This document shows, piece after piece, positions 19,561 to 28,787 of a stretch of DNA of 64,000 bases; the first letter of the stretch is position 1, and each line of letters starts with the position of its first letter. Source of the DNA: Paraferrimonas sp. SM1919 (lineage in GTDB: Bacteria; Pseudomonadota; Gammaproteobacteria; Enterobacterales; Shewanellaceae); the NCBI RefSeq assembly GCF_010993985.1, contig NZ_WINH01000010.1, forward strand, positions 62,001 through 126,000, written 5' to 3'. Below the pieces are notes generated by a model, which saw only the letters and a program-made list of their open reading frames with translations, had not been told where the DNA came from and searched no databases. Position numbers and translations under genes: made by a program.

Positions 19561-22500
19561 ATGGCAGTTATCCAAGGATGGATTAGCTCGATAGCCATCA
19601 TGCTGTTTATTGCTGTAGCAAGTGTGCCGGCACAGGCCCAGTCAGAGCTGGCTCACTTGCTAGCGAGTTATCATTATTGGCAAGGACAAGATAACAGCTA
19701 CTATCAAAGCCAAGTTATCAATAAGATTGCTAAGATCGATTCTGAGCACCCTAAAGTACTTGAACATGTCGTCCTTGGCCATATCGAGAACCAGCAATTT
19801 GCGCAGGCCAATGAGGTGTTATTAAAACTTTCTTTAATAACAGGCCAGCAGCAACTCTATCAGGAGCTTAATAGTTATCTGCAGTTTGCCAGCATAGATA
19901 AAACAATTCGGACCAAGTTAAAATTATTTGAGCGCCAGCAACAGCATTCGAAACAACTAGAGATTTATCAACAAGTGGTTACGTCAGAGGCGCTATACTG
20001 GCCCTTAGCCTTAGATTATTGGCCGCTATTATTAGCCGTTGATGCGACTAAATTAGCGCTAGTAATTGACAAGCTTGAACAGTTGAGTTTGCGTTACCCC
20101 ACTAACGAAAGAGTGCAAATTAGGTATTTAAAGGTATTGATTAATAGTGGTCGAGTGCAACAAGCAGATTTTGAAAAGCTCAAAATCCTTGCGAATAATC
20201 AAAGGATAGCTGCTGAGGTTTTGCAAGTCTGGCAAAGTGCTTTACTGCAAATGCCCTACGAACCAACCAATGATATTCATTATCTGCAATATATACAGCG
20301 ATTTCCTCAAGATAATTTTGTTAAATTGCACTTCGATGCAGAAAAATCCCAATATAAAAAGCAACAAGAACTGTTAAAAATACCACAATATCATGCCAAA
20401 TTGAGAGCCCTTGATACCATAGCAAACCCCAATGCCAACCCAGCCCAATTACAACAAGCGATTAATCAATTAAAGTACGCCCAAGGCTACTTTAGAGAAG
20501 ATGAACAGATCCTCGGCAATCTCGCAAGGGCATATTCTAAAATCGGCGATGCCAACCAAGCGTTGGCTTTATATCGACAGGCGATCTCCTTAAATGGCGA
20601 AAATATAAGCACTTGGCAAGCACAGTATGACAATGAATATTACTGGTCGACTCTCGCTACCGCCAAACAACAAATTAATCTAGGCTTATTAACTCAAGCA
20701 CGGCAAACCATTGATCTTGTCTCTACTATGGATGAATTGGGGATAGAACATAAACTGGTGCTTGCTCGCTGGTATCAAGCTAACGGTCAAAATGAGGCGG
20801 CGCTAAATGAGTATTTTCAATTGCTGCTAGGGAATGAGGGTAATCAGCGAGTGCTTACTAACTATGGTGAGCTGTTGGCGCAGGTGCAAGGTTCTGGTGC
20901 CTATTATCAGTGGTATAATTCGCTCTCCCTTTCTTCCCAAAGGCAATTACAAATTCAATGGCAAAAACTTAAAGCCAAAGAGTTGATAGTACAAGCTCAC
21001 AATGCAAGCACAAAAGGGAATGATGCCGTTGCTCGAGCCACTCTAAAGCAAGCGTTAGCATTTGATAACAACCCTTGGACGCGTTATGACCTAGCTAAGC
21101 GATACATTGATAATCAACAGTGGCCGAAAGCAAAAGCGCTCTATCTTAATCGTTTGCACAGTGTGGACGATAAATACTCTTACGCCCAGCTGTTAAGTTA
21201 TAAAGGAGATTACCGTGCGGCGTTGAAACAGTTTGCCGATATTAATAAGCATGAATTTAGCCAAGCAATGAGGGATAATCAATATCGTATCCAGAGGTTA
21301 TTGGTGCAGCAACAACTCGATAAGGAGCAGGCTAATAAAATAACAATGGTGCAGAATTTTAAGACAGAATTTAATTGGAGTCTTGAGCAGACCGCTTTTG
21401 CCTATCAAGAATTTGGCTTGAGTGAGCAGGCGAATACGCTATGGTTACAATTGCTTGAGGCTGACACCGTTGTTAATAATGAATATGCGTTAAGTTATCT
21501 AGAAACCTTATCCAACCCCGATAAACAGCAGCTGGCATTAGCTCGAATTGAGCGGGCCCAGTTAACCGATAAACAGCGCTTGCGATTAATCACATGGTTT
21601 ATTGAGCAGGCACAGGATGGATTATGGCAAGTTAATCAACCCTGGCTATGGCAAACGCTAAGCCGTGTTTCAGAGCCATTAGTACAACTGAAAGCTTATC
21701 AAAGGTTAAAGCAGTTGCCACAGCTGTTCGAGCTGTTACAGAGGGAACCTGAGCTGGCTAATAACCACAGCATCATTAGACAAGTCAATCGTTGGTTGTT
21801 GGCGCAGCCTGCGCAAGTGAAAGCGAACTTGGGCATCACCCGAGAGTGGGCAGCACAATATCAGAATCGCTACCCAGTGGATCCCATTGGCTATGAATTA
21901 CAAGCACTGGTTGCTGCGCAAGCACATGAAACAAAACAGAGATTAAAATATTTACGTCAAGCCCTTGATGCTGCCATGCTAGAGCAGTTGTTTAGTTCTC
22001 AAAACGTGCAAATTTCTAACCTGTCTGTGAGCCAAGCGAAACAAATTGATGTGGGCCTGCTTCCTTTAGTGGAACAGCAACAATTAGCTCAAAGCCTCGT
22101 CAATAATCTACTGTTATCTAAGTCAACAACCCCAATTAATCGCCAAATCGACCACTGGTACGTTAATAAACTGGATTACCAGTATCAAAAACTGGCACAG
22201 CAACAGCAACACCTGTTAGAAATTGGTTGGGACCATTATGCTAAAGAAGGGGTTGAGGGATTAGCTAATGTGACACTCAATAGTATGCCTATCTTTCTAA
22301 CCATGCCGGTACCAGAAAGTTTATTAATAAATAGCCGTTGGTTTTTGGGGATTGAGCCTACCATTATTGACTCAGGTGTGTTGCAAACTAATGCACCACA
22401 AAGTGGTCGTTTTGGAACTTTGGCTCTGTGTCAGCCGCAATGTAGAGCGCAAATGCTTGAACAAAAAAGTCACGGCTACAGTTTATCTTTAGGAGTGGAA

Positions 22501-23343
22501 GCGCCTAATTGGCGGGCCGATTTGGGTACCACCCCATTGGGGTTTGCAACAACAGATTGGCTAGGTGGCGTTGAGTATGATGGAGACTGGGGTGACTTAG
22601 GTTGGTCGTTATCGGCCTCCAAAAGACAAATGACCTCGAGTAATCTGGCGTTTGCTGGTAGCCGCGATCCAAACTCAAGTATCTTTTATGGCGCTGTAAA
22701 AAGAGCGGTTTTGGGGTTGTCCCTAAGTTATGATCAAGGTGAGGGGTATGGTTTTTGGTCGGTATTGGACCATGGCTTGATATTTGGTGAAAATATCAAA
22801 AATAATTACCGTGATCGCATTATGATAGGGGGCTATTATCAGGCATACGATAGCGAGCCTGTTGCGATGTCCTTAGGGGTATCAACAATGGCCTTTAAAT
22901 ACCGCTATAACCTCAGCGAGTTTACACTAGGGCAAGGAGCTTATTGGAGTCCACAGCAGTATTCATCAGTGTCTCTGCCTGTTGATTTTTATGGAAGGAT
23001 CAAGGATTTTAGTTATCGCATTAATAGCAGAATTTCATGGTCACGCTCCGCCTCTGAAGATAGCCTTTATTACCCTCATCATGCAGGGTTTCAAGATAGT
23101 TTAATGGCTAAAGCGCCGGGCATTGTTAGCAGTTCAAAAGGCACCAGTATCGGCTACGGCTTTAATGTTAATGCGGAATATAAAGTGTCAAAGCACATTA
23201 GCCTAGGGGCCGCACTGGTGCTGCAAAAGTCAGAGTTTTATGCCCCAAATAAACTCTCACTTTATTTAAGGTATTATTTTGATGGTAATCAAACCCCAGT
23301 TAACCGTCCGCCAAAGCCCATTACACCATACATGGACTTTTGA
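19561..23343 (+). CDS. bcsC: BcsC, outer-membrane cellulose secretin with TPR repeats
   Basis: BcsC exports cellulose across the outer membrane. A signal peptide (about residues 1-27, ending AQAQ) leads into a long TPR-rich periplasmic part that fills residues 30 to about 900, recognisable in repeats such as LARAYSKIGDANQALALYRQAI. The C-terminal third is a beta-barrel (from about residue 920) ending in phenylalanine, as outer-membrane proteins do. At 1260 residues it is close to the family norm (E. coli 1157). It is the last gene of the bcsRQABC arm and directly follows bcsB. Confidence 0.95.
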   Translation: MAVIQGWISSIAIMLFIAVASVPAQAQSELAHLLASYHYWQGQDNSYYQSQVINKIAKIDSEHPKVLEHVVLGHIENQQFAQANEVLLKLSLITGQQQLYQELNSYLQFASIDKTIRTKLKLFERQQQHSKQLEIYQQVVTSEALYWPLALDYWPLLLAVDATKLALVIDKLEQLSLRYPTNERVQIRYLKVLINSGRVQQADFEKLKILANNQRIAAEVLQVWQSALLQMPYEPTNDIHYLQYIQRFPQDNFVKLHFDAEKSQYKKQQELLKIPQYHAKLRALDTIANPNANPAQLQQAINQLKYAQGYFREDEQILGNLARAYSKIGDANQALALYRQAISLNGENISTWQAQYDNEYYWSTLATAKQQINLGLLTQARQTIDLVSTMDELGIEHKLVLARWYQANGQNEAALNEYFQLLLGNEGNQRVLTNYGELLAQVQGSGAYYQWYNSLSLSSQRQLQIQWQKLKAKELIVQAHNASTKGNDAVARATLKQALAFDNNPWTRYDLAKRYIDNQQWPKAKALYLNRLHSVDDKYSYAQLLSYKGDYRAALKQFADINKHEFSQAMRDNQYRIQRLLVQQQLDKEQANKITMVQNFKTEFNWSLEQTAFAYQEFGLSEQANTLWLQLLEADTVVNNEYALSYLETLSNPDKQQLALARIERAQLTDKQRLRLITWFIEQAQDGLWQVNQPWLWQTLSRVSEPLVQLKAYQRLKQLPQLFELLQREPELANNHSIIRQVNRWLLAQPAQVKANLGITREWAAQYQNRYPVDPIGYELQALVAAQAHETKQRLKYLRQALDAAMLEQLFSSQNVQISNLSVSQAKQIDVGLLPLVEQQQLAQSLVNNLLLSKSTTPINRQIDHWYVNKLDYQYQKLAQQQQHLLEIGWDHYAKEGVEGLANVTLNSMPIFLTMPVPESLLINSRWFLGIEPTIIDSGVLQTNAPQSGRFGTLALCQPQCRAQMLEQKSHGYSLSLGVEAPNWRADLGTTPLGFATTDWLGGVEYDGDWGDLGWSLSASKRQMTSSNLAFAGSRDPNSSIFYGAVKRAVLGLSLSYDQGEGYGFWSVLDHGLIFGENIKNNYRDRIMIGGYYQAYDSEPVAMSLGVSTMAFKYRYNLSEFTLGQGAYWSPQQYSSVSLPVDFYGRIKDFSYRINSRISWSRSASEDSLYYPHHAGFQDSLMAKAPGIVSSSKGTSIGYGFNVNAEYKVSKHISLGAALVLQKSEFYAPNKLSLYLRYYFDGNQTPVNRPPKPITPYMDF

Positions 23344-23518
23344 TATATCGAGACTGAGGTATTTATTCACCATAAGTTTGAATAGCACCACTGGCAATCA
23401 TTTTTACAAGCTCGATAGCAAAAGCTTGCAAACGATAGAACCAACCTTAAACGCTAAAACGGTTTACTTTTCGGGTGCTATATTTGCAAGACAGCGAGAC
23501 AACGGATTATTACTGCAT

Positions 23519-24526
23519 TTATTTAGCATTAATTTTATATATGGAATTTCGTTTGATCAGTTTAGGCTCAAAGATGATTCCAGATTGTTTGCTGCTCTGT
23601 TTATAGATGGTTTCTATGATCATGTTTGCCGCAGCTTTACCAATTTGGAAAGTCGAACTTGATACTGTTGTTAGTGCAGGCCATAGGTAAGTTGCGAAGA
23701 CCACATCATCAAACCCGATCACCGACAATTGTTCTGGTAAGAGATAATTTTGATCATGGGCGGCTTTAATCACTCCAGCAGCCATCTCATCATTACCACA
23801 GGCTATTGCGGTATATTGGCCTTTGCTTGTGAGGCTGAGAAAGCCATCTTGACCTCCAGATTCATGGAAGTCACCAGTGAAAACGTCATTGACATCGAAT
23901 GGAAGTCCGAACTCTTCAAGTGCACGTTGATGGCCTTTTAGGCGTTCGACAGCATCTTCTTTAAACATAGGGCCAGAGATATAGCCTATTTGGCGGTGCC
24001 CCGCTTCGATAAGGGTCTTGGTTGCAAGGTAGCCACCAAATTCATTGTCTAAGCTAACACAGCGATTTTGAAGCTTAGGAATTTGTCGTCCCATTAAAAA
24101 TAATGGCACTTTAGACTGTTCACTAAGCTCAATGATTTGGTCATCAGTGAGGCCTTCACAGTGAGCGATAATAGCATCGCAACTGCGATTTTGAAGGAAA
24201 TTAATGCCTTCTTTTTCGAGCGCCGGATCACTGTGGGCTGTAGTAATAATAACGTGTTTGTTGGCTGAGCGTAAGGTTTCTTCAACGCCAGCCATCATGT
24301 CACCAAAAAAAGGTCCGCCAAGTTCGGCAACCATTAGGCCAACACAATTGGAGCGATTAGAGGCTAATGATTGTGCAGTATGGTTGGGCCTATAGTTAAG
24401 CTCATCCATAGCCTTAAGTACTTTTTCTCGGGTCGCTTGTTTGACTTTAGCGTTGTTGTTGATAACCCTAGAAACGGTCGCAAGTGAAACCCCCGCCCGT
24501 TGAGATACTTGATAAATGGTTGCCAT
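23519..24526 (-). CDS. LacI-family transcriptional regulator of the beta-glucan locus
   Basis: A sugar-responsive repressor. The N-terminal helix-turn-helix (TIYQVSQRAGVSLATVSRV) and hinge (residues 1 to about 60) lead into a periplasmic-binding-protein-like effector domain; total 335 residues. The gene is the last of a minus-strand operon after the GH1 and GPH genes, with only 7 bases from the symporter stop and an AAGGAAG ribosome site inside the symporter end. Its likely operators are the palindromes at 27472-27485 and 35289-35302, which have the TGAAAGCGCTTTCA shape typical of LacI-family sites. The effector is probably glucose, cellobiose or a related beta-glucoside (inference). Confidence 0.93.
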   Translation of the reverse strand: MATIYQVSQRAGVSLATVSRVINNNAKVKQATREKVLKAMDELNYRPNHTAQSLASNRSNCVGLMVAELGGPFFGDMMAGVEETLRSANKHVIITTAHSDPALEKEGINFLQNRSCDAIIAHCEGLTDDQIIELSEQSKVPLFLMGRQIPKLQNRCVSLDNEFGGYLATKTLIEAGHRQIGYISGPMFKEDAVERLKGHQRALEEFGLPFDVNDVFTGDFHESGGQDGFLSLTSKGQYTAIACGNDEMAAGVIKAAHDQNYLLPEQLSVIGFDDVVFATYLWPALTTVSSSTFQIGKAAANMIIETIYKQSSKQSGIIFEPKLIKRNSIYKINAK

Positions 24527-24533
24527 ATGCTTG

Positions 24534-26048
24534 TTATTGCTTCCTTGAAATAGCCAATTCTGAGTTGATTGTATTCATCAAATGGCCACTAATAGGGTAA
24601 AACAAGATCAAACTTGCACCGATAAAGGCAAAAATAGATGGGATCCAACTCATAAGCCAAATAATGCTGTCCTTGGCAGCATGTATAGACTCGCTATCTT
24701 GACTATTATACCCCTGATTTGCAAGTATTAATAAAATTAATGCGCCCGCAAATCCACCACCGGTTTTTTGGATAAAAGTGCCTGCAGAATAGACCAGACC
24801 TGTTGCTCTTCTGCCGGTTTTCCATTCCGAATAATCGGCACTATCTCCTAGCATGGCAAAGTATAAAGCTGGCGTTATTGCAGCAAAGAATTCACTGACA
24901 GAACCTAACACAAACAACAATTCAATTTGCTCTGGCTGCACCCAGAAAATAAAACCATTGATAAAGCCACTCAGCGCCAATGATCCTGCAAATAGCGCTT
25001 TTTTACCGAAGACTTTAGACAATTTGTTGGTCGCTAAAGCACCAGGAATAGATATGACCAGTAGAGTAATAAAGTAGTAGCCCAGTAAGGTTTCATTATT
25101 AATAATGTACTTAAAGTAATAGGCAGCGACACCATAGCGTATACCCGTATACATAATTAATAAAAAGCCCATGCCAATAAGGATTAACCAAGGGCGGTTG
25201 CTCAATAGATCAATGAAGTCTAGCTGTGTTTTAGATAACTTATCTTGGGGTTTACTTTTGAGTTTATTAATGACCACATAGCAGATAAATAGAGCAACGG
25301 CACAGATGATCCCGGTCACAAGGTCACGGTAGTAAAAGAACAGTGAAATCGCGGCAAAAGGTAACAGCACAAAGGGTAAGTTTTTAAATAGATCTTTAAA
25401 CTCACCTGGTGTAGGTGTTTCAGTCGTTACCACTCTTTCTTTGGTTGTGACGAAGGTGATCAGCATGAATACCAATAACATCAAGGCAAATAGATACATC
25501 GTGTATTGATAGCCTAGTTGCTCATTGCCTTGACCAAAGTATTTAACGAACTCGGGTAGCAGCCCCATCACAAAAATACCCCCAACAAATGCTCCAGCAA
25601 AACGGTAACTCGATAACGAAGTACGCTCCTGCTGATCGTCGGTCATCACACCCATCATGGCTGAATAGGGGACATTATTTAGGGTATAAAATAGTGTTAA
25701 GCCGATATAGGTGAAGTAAGCATAAGCAAGCTTGCCACTCTGGCTAAATTCAGGGGTGGTAAAACTCATCACCATAAATAATGCCAGTAACGGGCTAGAA
25801 AACAGCACCCAAGGCCTAAATTTTCCCCACCTAGAATTACTTCTATCTGCCAGCATACCGACGATAATATCGGTTATGCCATCAGTTAAGCGAACAATCA
25901 GGAATAGAGCTGCGGCGGCTGCCGCAGTTAAGCCGAACACATCCGTATAAAAAACGGCTAGGTAGGTAAGCGCCCCACGCCATACAAGGTTGGCTGCAGC
26001 ATCCCCTGCTGCGTAGCCAATTTTTTCAGTAATCGCTAAACGCGTCAT
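24534..26048 (-). CDS. GPH-family sugar:cation symporter
   Basis: A 12-helix inner-membrane transporter of the glycoside-pentoside-hexuronide family (MelB-like), which moves sugars with Na+ or H+. The N-terminus (ITEKIGYAAGDAAANLVW) and the early motif ADRSNSRWGKFRPW are typical of the family. Length is 504 residues. It lies 2 bases after the GH1 beta-glucosidase stop, whose last codons supply the AAGGAAGG ribosome site, and 7 bases before lacI. The shared operon suggests it imports beta-glucosides such as cellobiose or laminaribiose for the cytoplasmic GH1. The exact substrate is inferred from context only. Confidence 0.9.
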   Translation of the reverse strand: MTRLAITEKIGYAAGDAAANLVWRGALTYLAVFYTDVFGLTAAAAAALFLIVRLTDGITDIIVGMLADRSNSRWGKFRPWVLFSSPLLALFMVMSFTTPEFSQSGKLAYAYFTYIGLTLFYTLNNVPYSAMMGVMTDDQQERTSLSSYRFAGAFVGGIFVMGLLPEFVKYFGQGNEQLGYQYTMYLFALMLLVFMLITFVTTKERVVTTETPTPGEFKDLFKNLPFVLLPFAAISLFFYYRDLVTGIICAVALFICYVVINKLKSKPQDKLSKTQLDFIDLLSNRPWLILIGMGFLLIMYTGIRYGVAAYYFKYIINNETLLGYYFITLLVISIPGALATNKLSKVFGKKALFAGSLALSGFINGFIFWVQPEQIELLFVLGSVSEFFAAITPALYFAMLGDSADYSEWKTGRRATGLVYSAGTFIQKTGGGFAGALILLILANQGYNSQDSESIHAAKDSIIWLMSWIPSIFAFIGASLILFYPISGHLMNTINSELAISRKQ

Positions 26049-26050
26049 AA

Positions 26051-27388
26051 TTAAGCCTTCCTTTGGCGATTTAGCTCGGCAAATGCTTTCGCTGAATCCT
26101 TAAGGTAACGTTTTTGGTTGTTATCGTAATCCACATACACAATACCAAAACGGCGAGAGTAGCCAAGGGCCCATTCAAAGTTATCCATTAGACTCCATGC
26201 GAAGTAACCTTGAATATCAACCCCAGCACTAATGGCGCGCTCAACCTGCTCAAGGTGGCTTTGGTAGTAATCTAAACGTTGCTTATCATGGATGGTATCG
26301 CCTTCAATTTCATCAAATGACGCACAACCATTTTCAGTAATATACACAGGTGGCAGCTGGTAACGTTTATTTAGATCAATCAGTAGGTTACCAAATGCTT
26401 GTGGGTAAATTTCCCAACCCATGGCGGTAGTCGGCTCTGGGGCTGGCAACTCTTTATAAATGTTATCTGGACATGCTTGATAAATGGCACGGGTATAGTA
26501 GTTAATCCCTAAAAAGTCGACGCTTTGGGAAATAATGTCCATATCACCCGCTTCAATCGGTGGGCGAACGTCTGCAGGAAGTTGTTCAATGATTGCAGGA
26601 TACTCACCGTCAAAGATAGGTTTGATGTACCACTGATTAAAGTAATCATCGGCATAGCTGGCAGCCTGTTTATCGGCTTCACTCTCTGAAGCGCTGTAAG
26701 CCGGGGTAAAGTTAAGTACAATACCGTTCATAGCATCAGGGGCGTACTTTTGCAGTTCAGTCATAGCCAAACCGTGGCCTAATAATAAATGGTGCGCAGC
26801 CGCACGGCCTTTTGCTTGGCCAGTTAAACCAGGAGCATGGATACCCACTTCATAGCCAAGATATGATGAACAGAAAGGTTCGTTTAATGTTGCAAAGCTG
26901 TCAACCCAAGGAGCCAACTCTTTAGCCACAAGCGCCGCATATTCGGCGAACAGGTAGGCCGTATTACGGTTTAACCAGCCACCTTGTTCTTCAATCCACT
27001 GGGGCAAATCCCAATGGTATAAGGTTACGAATGTCTTAATATTCTTTGTTTTTAATTCTTTTAAGATGTTTTTATAAAATTCAACACCTTCTGCCTTTAA
27101 TTGATTATTTTCATCGGTCAAGCGTGGCCATGATAAAGATAAACGATAAGCATCCATACCAAGGCCATCAATTAATTCAATGTCTTGGGGCCACTTGTTG
27201 TAGTGGTCACAGGCGATAGTGCCATCAGATTTATCGCTAATGGTGCCTTCTTTGGCGCAAAAAGTATCCCAAATACAAGGCAGTCGACCAGTACCATGGC
27301 CTTCTATTTGAAAAGAAGCCGTAGCGACACCAAATGTAAAGTCAGGTGCTAATAGGGGTGAGTTTTGCTGGAAATTAAATGTCTGCAC
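26051..27388 (-). CDS. GH1 beta-glucosidase
   Basis: A retaining beta-glucosidase that releases glucose from cellobiose or other beta-glucosides. The acid/base glutamate is in TLNEP (E170) and the nucleophile in TENG (E352). The GH1 N-terminal hallmark (FTFGVATASFQIEG) is intact. The 445 residues fit the family, and no signal peptide is seen, so it acts in the cytoplasm on imported sugars. It heads the minus-strand operon GH1-GPH-lacI. Its start is 155 bases from the divergent FucP-type transporter, with a LacI-type operator between them. Confidence 0.96.
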   Translation of the reverse strand: MQTFNFQQNSPLLAPDFTFGVATASFQIEGHGTGRLPCIWDTFCAKEGTISDKSDGTIACDHYNKWPQDIELIDGLGMDAYRLSLSWPRLTDENNQLKAEGVEFYKNILKELKTKNIKTFVTLYHWDLPQWIEEQGGWLNRNTAYLFAEYAALVAKELAPWVDSFATLNEPFCSSYLGYEVGIHAPGLTGQAKGRAAAHHLLLGHGLAMTELQKYAPDAMNGIVLNFTPAYSASESEADKQAASYADDYFNQWYIKPIFDGEYPAIIEQLPADVRPPIEAGDMDIISQSVDFLGINYYTRAIYQACPDNIYKELPAPEPTTAMGWEIYPQAFGNLLIDLNKRYQLPPVYITENGCASFDEIEGDTIHDKQRLDYYQSHLEQVERAISAGVDIQGYFAWSLMDNFEWALGYSRRFGIVYVDYDNNQKRYLKDSAKAFAELNRQRKA

Positions 27389-27471
27389 AATGGCTCCTAT
27401 TTATATTTATTCGCCTTTTCTTTTTTGTTTAGGCTTGTAATTGGTGCTGCAACTGTTATATAAAACAAGTT

Positions 27472-27485
27472 TGAAAGCGCTTACA
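27472..27485. promoter_or_regulatory. LacI-type operator between GH1 and FucP-like genes
   Basis: TGAAAGCGCTTACA is a near-perfect 14-base palindrome in the divergent intergenic region. It differs at one position from the perfect site upstream of the TonB receptor gene. It probably controls both the minus-strand operon and the plus-strand transporter. The regulator is inferred to be the adjacent LacI protein. Confidence 0.75.
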
Positions 27486-27543
27486 TTTTTAAGCGTATAT
27501 GTGAACAAAGTCAAATTTTATCTGGAATTTTAGGGAGACTAAT

Positions 27544-28770
27544 ATGGCCATTCCAGCCGGTGCGGAACAGGCAGTGAATACAACAACAGGTAAAACACCT
27601 GCTTTTGCAATGACCGCACTAACCAGCCTTTTCTTTATGTGGGGCTTTATTACATGCCTCAACGATATTTTGATTCCACATTTAAAGACTGCATTCGACT
27701 TATCTTATACCCAAGCAATGCTGATTCAATTTTGCTTTTTTGGTGCATATTTTATTGTGTCTGTGCCGGCAGGTATTCTGTTAAAAAAAATTGGCTATCA
27801 AAAAGGGATTGTTACCGGTCTGCTGATTGCAGCGGTTGGTTGTGGGATGTTTTACCCAGCGGCAAGTATTCATAGCTACCCTCTGTTTTTAGGGGCGTTA
27901 TTTGTATTGGCAAGTGGTATTACGCTTTTACAGGTTTCAGCGAATCCCTATGTAACGATTATTGGGGATGCTAAAACGGCCTCTTCACGTTTAACCCTTA
28001 CCCAAGCCTTTAATTCCCTAGGTACCACTGTTGCACCTTGGTTTGGTGCACTACTTATCTTAGACAGTGCCACAGAGTTAGCGCAAAATGGCGCTGAAAG
28101 TGTGCAGGTACCTTACCTAGTGCTAACTAGTATGTTATTGATTCTAGCCGTTATTTTTGGTCGATTATCTCTGCCACAACCACAAATACAAGAAACCAAA
28201 GCGGATTCTAATAAACGCGCTTGGGATCATTCACACTTGATGTTGGGTGTTATCGGTATCTTTTGTTACGTAGGTGCCGAAGTGGCGATTGGCAGTCTAC
28301 TCGTTAATCTTTTAGGCGAGTCCCACATCATGGCACTGCCTGAACACGATGCGGCTAAGTTGCTAACCTACTATTGGGGCGGCGCTATGGTTGGTCGCTT
28401 TGTTGGTGCGGCGGTTATGCAGAAACTGGATGCCGGTAAGGTATTAGGCTTTAATGCCCTTATGGTCATTGCACTGCTATTGATCACTTCATTTGCCAGC
28501 GGCGAAGTGGTAATGGTTGCTGTATTAGCAATTGGCCTGTTTAACTCGATTATGTTCCCAACCATTTTCTCGTTAGCGCTGCAAAAACTAGGTAGCCTAA
28601 GCGCTCAAGGTTCGTCGTTACTTTGTCTAGCCATTGTTGGTGGCGCTATCGTGCCAGTAGTTCAGGGTTATATTGCAGATACCGTAACATTGCAGTTATC
28701 GTTCTTGCTACCAATTATCTGTTATCTATTCATCGCCTTCTACGGTTACAAAGGCTCTCGTCCGGCATAA
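27544..28770 (+). CDS. FucP-type MFS sugar transporter (GluP-like)
   Basis: A major facilitator of the FHS family (fucose/glucose/galactose:H+ symporters) with 12 predicted helices in 408 residues. The motif [19 protein letters not shown] near residues 30-50 is a signature of FucP/GluP proteins. It starts after GGGAGA and lies divergent from the GH1 operon, separated by a LacI-type operator. The first GH3 gene follows 17 bases after its stop. It likely takes up glucose released by the periplasmic or surface GH3 enzymes (inference). Confidence 0.92.
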   Translation: MAIPAGAEQAVNTTTGKTPAFAMTALTSLFFMWGFITCLNDILIPHLKTAFDLSYTQAMLIQFCFFGAYFIVSVPAGILLKKIGYQKGIVTGLLIAAVGCGMFYPAASIHSYPLFLGALFVLASGITLLQVSANPYVTIIGDAKTASSRLTLTQAFNSLGTTVAPWFGALLILDSATELAQNGAESVQVPYLVLTSMLLILAVIFGRLSLPQPQIQETKADSNKRAWDHSHLMLGVIGIFCYVGAEVAIGSLLVNLLGESHIMALPEHDAAKLLTYYWGGAMVGRFVGAAVMQKLDAGKVLGFNALMVIALLLITSFASGEVVMVAVLAIGLFNSIMFPTIFSLALQKLGSLSAQGSSLLCLAIVGGAIVPVVQGYIADTVTLQLSFLLPIICYLFIAFYGYKGSRPA

Positions 28771-28787
28771 AAGGAATTATAAAAAAA

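Noticed and set aside
23279..23662. 127-codon plus-strand frame after bcsC
   Set aside because: Overlaps the bcsC end and the lacI end, has no ribosome site and no recognisable features.
28623..28787. Longer N-terminus for the first GH3 gene
   Set aside because: This part lies in the transporter gene. The lipoprotein signal begins at 28788, so the shorter start is right.
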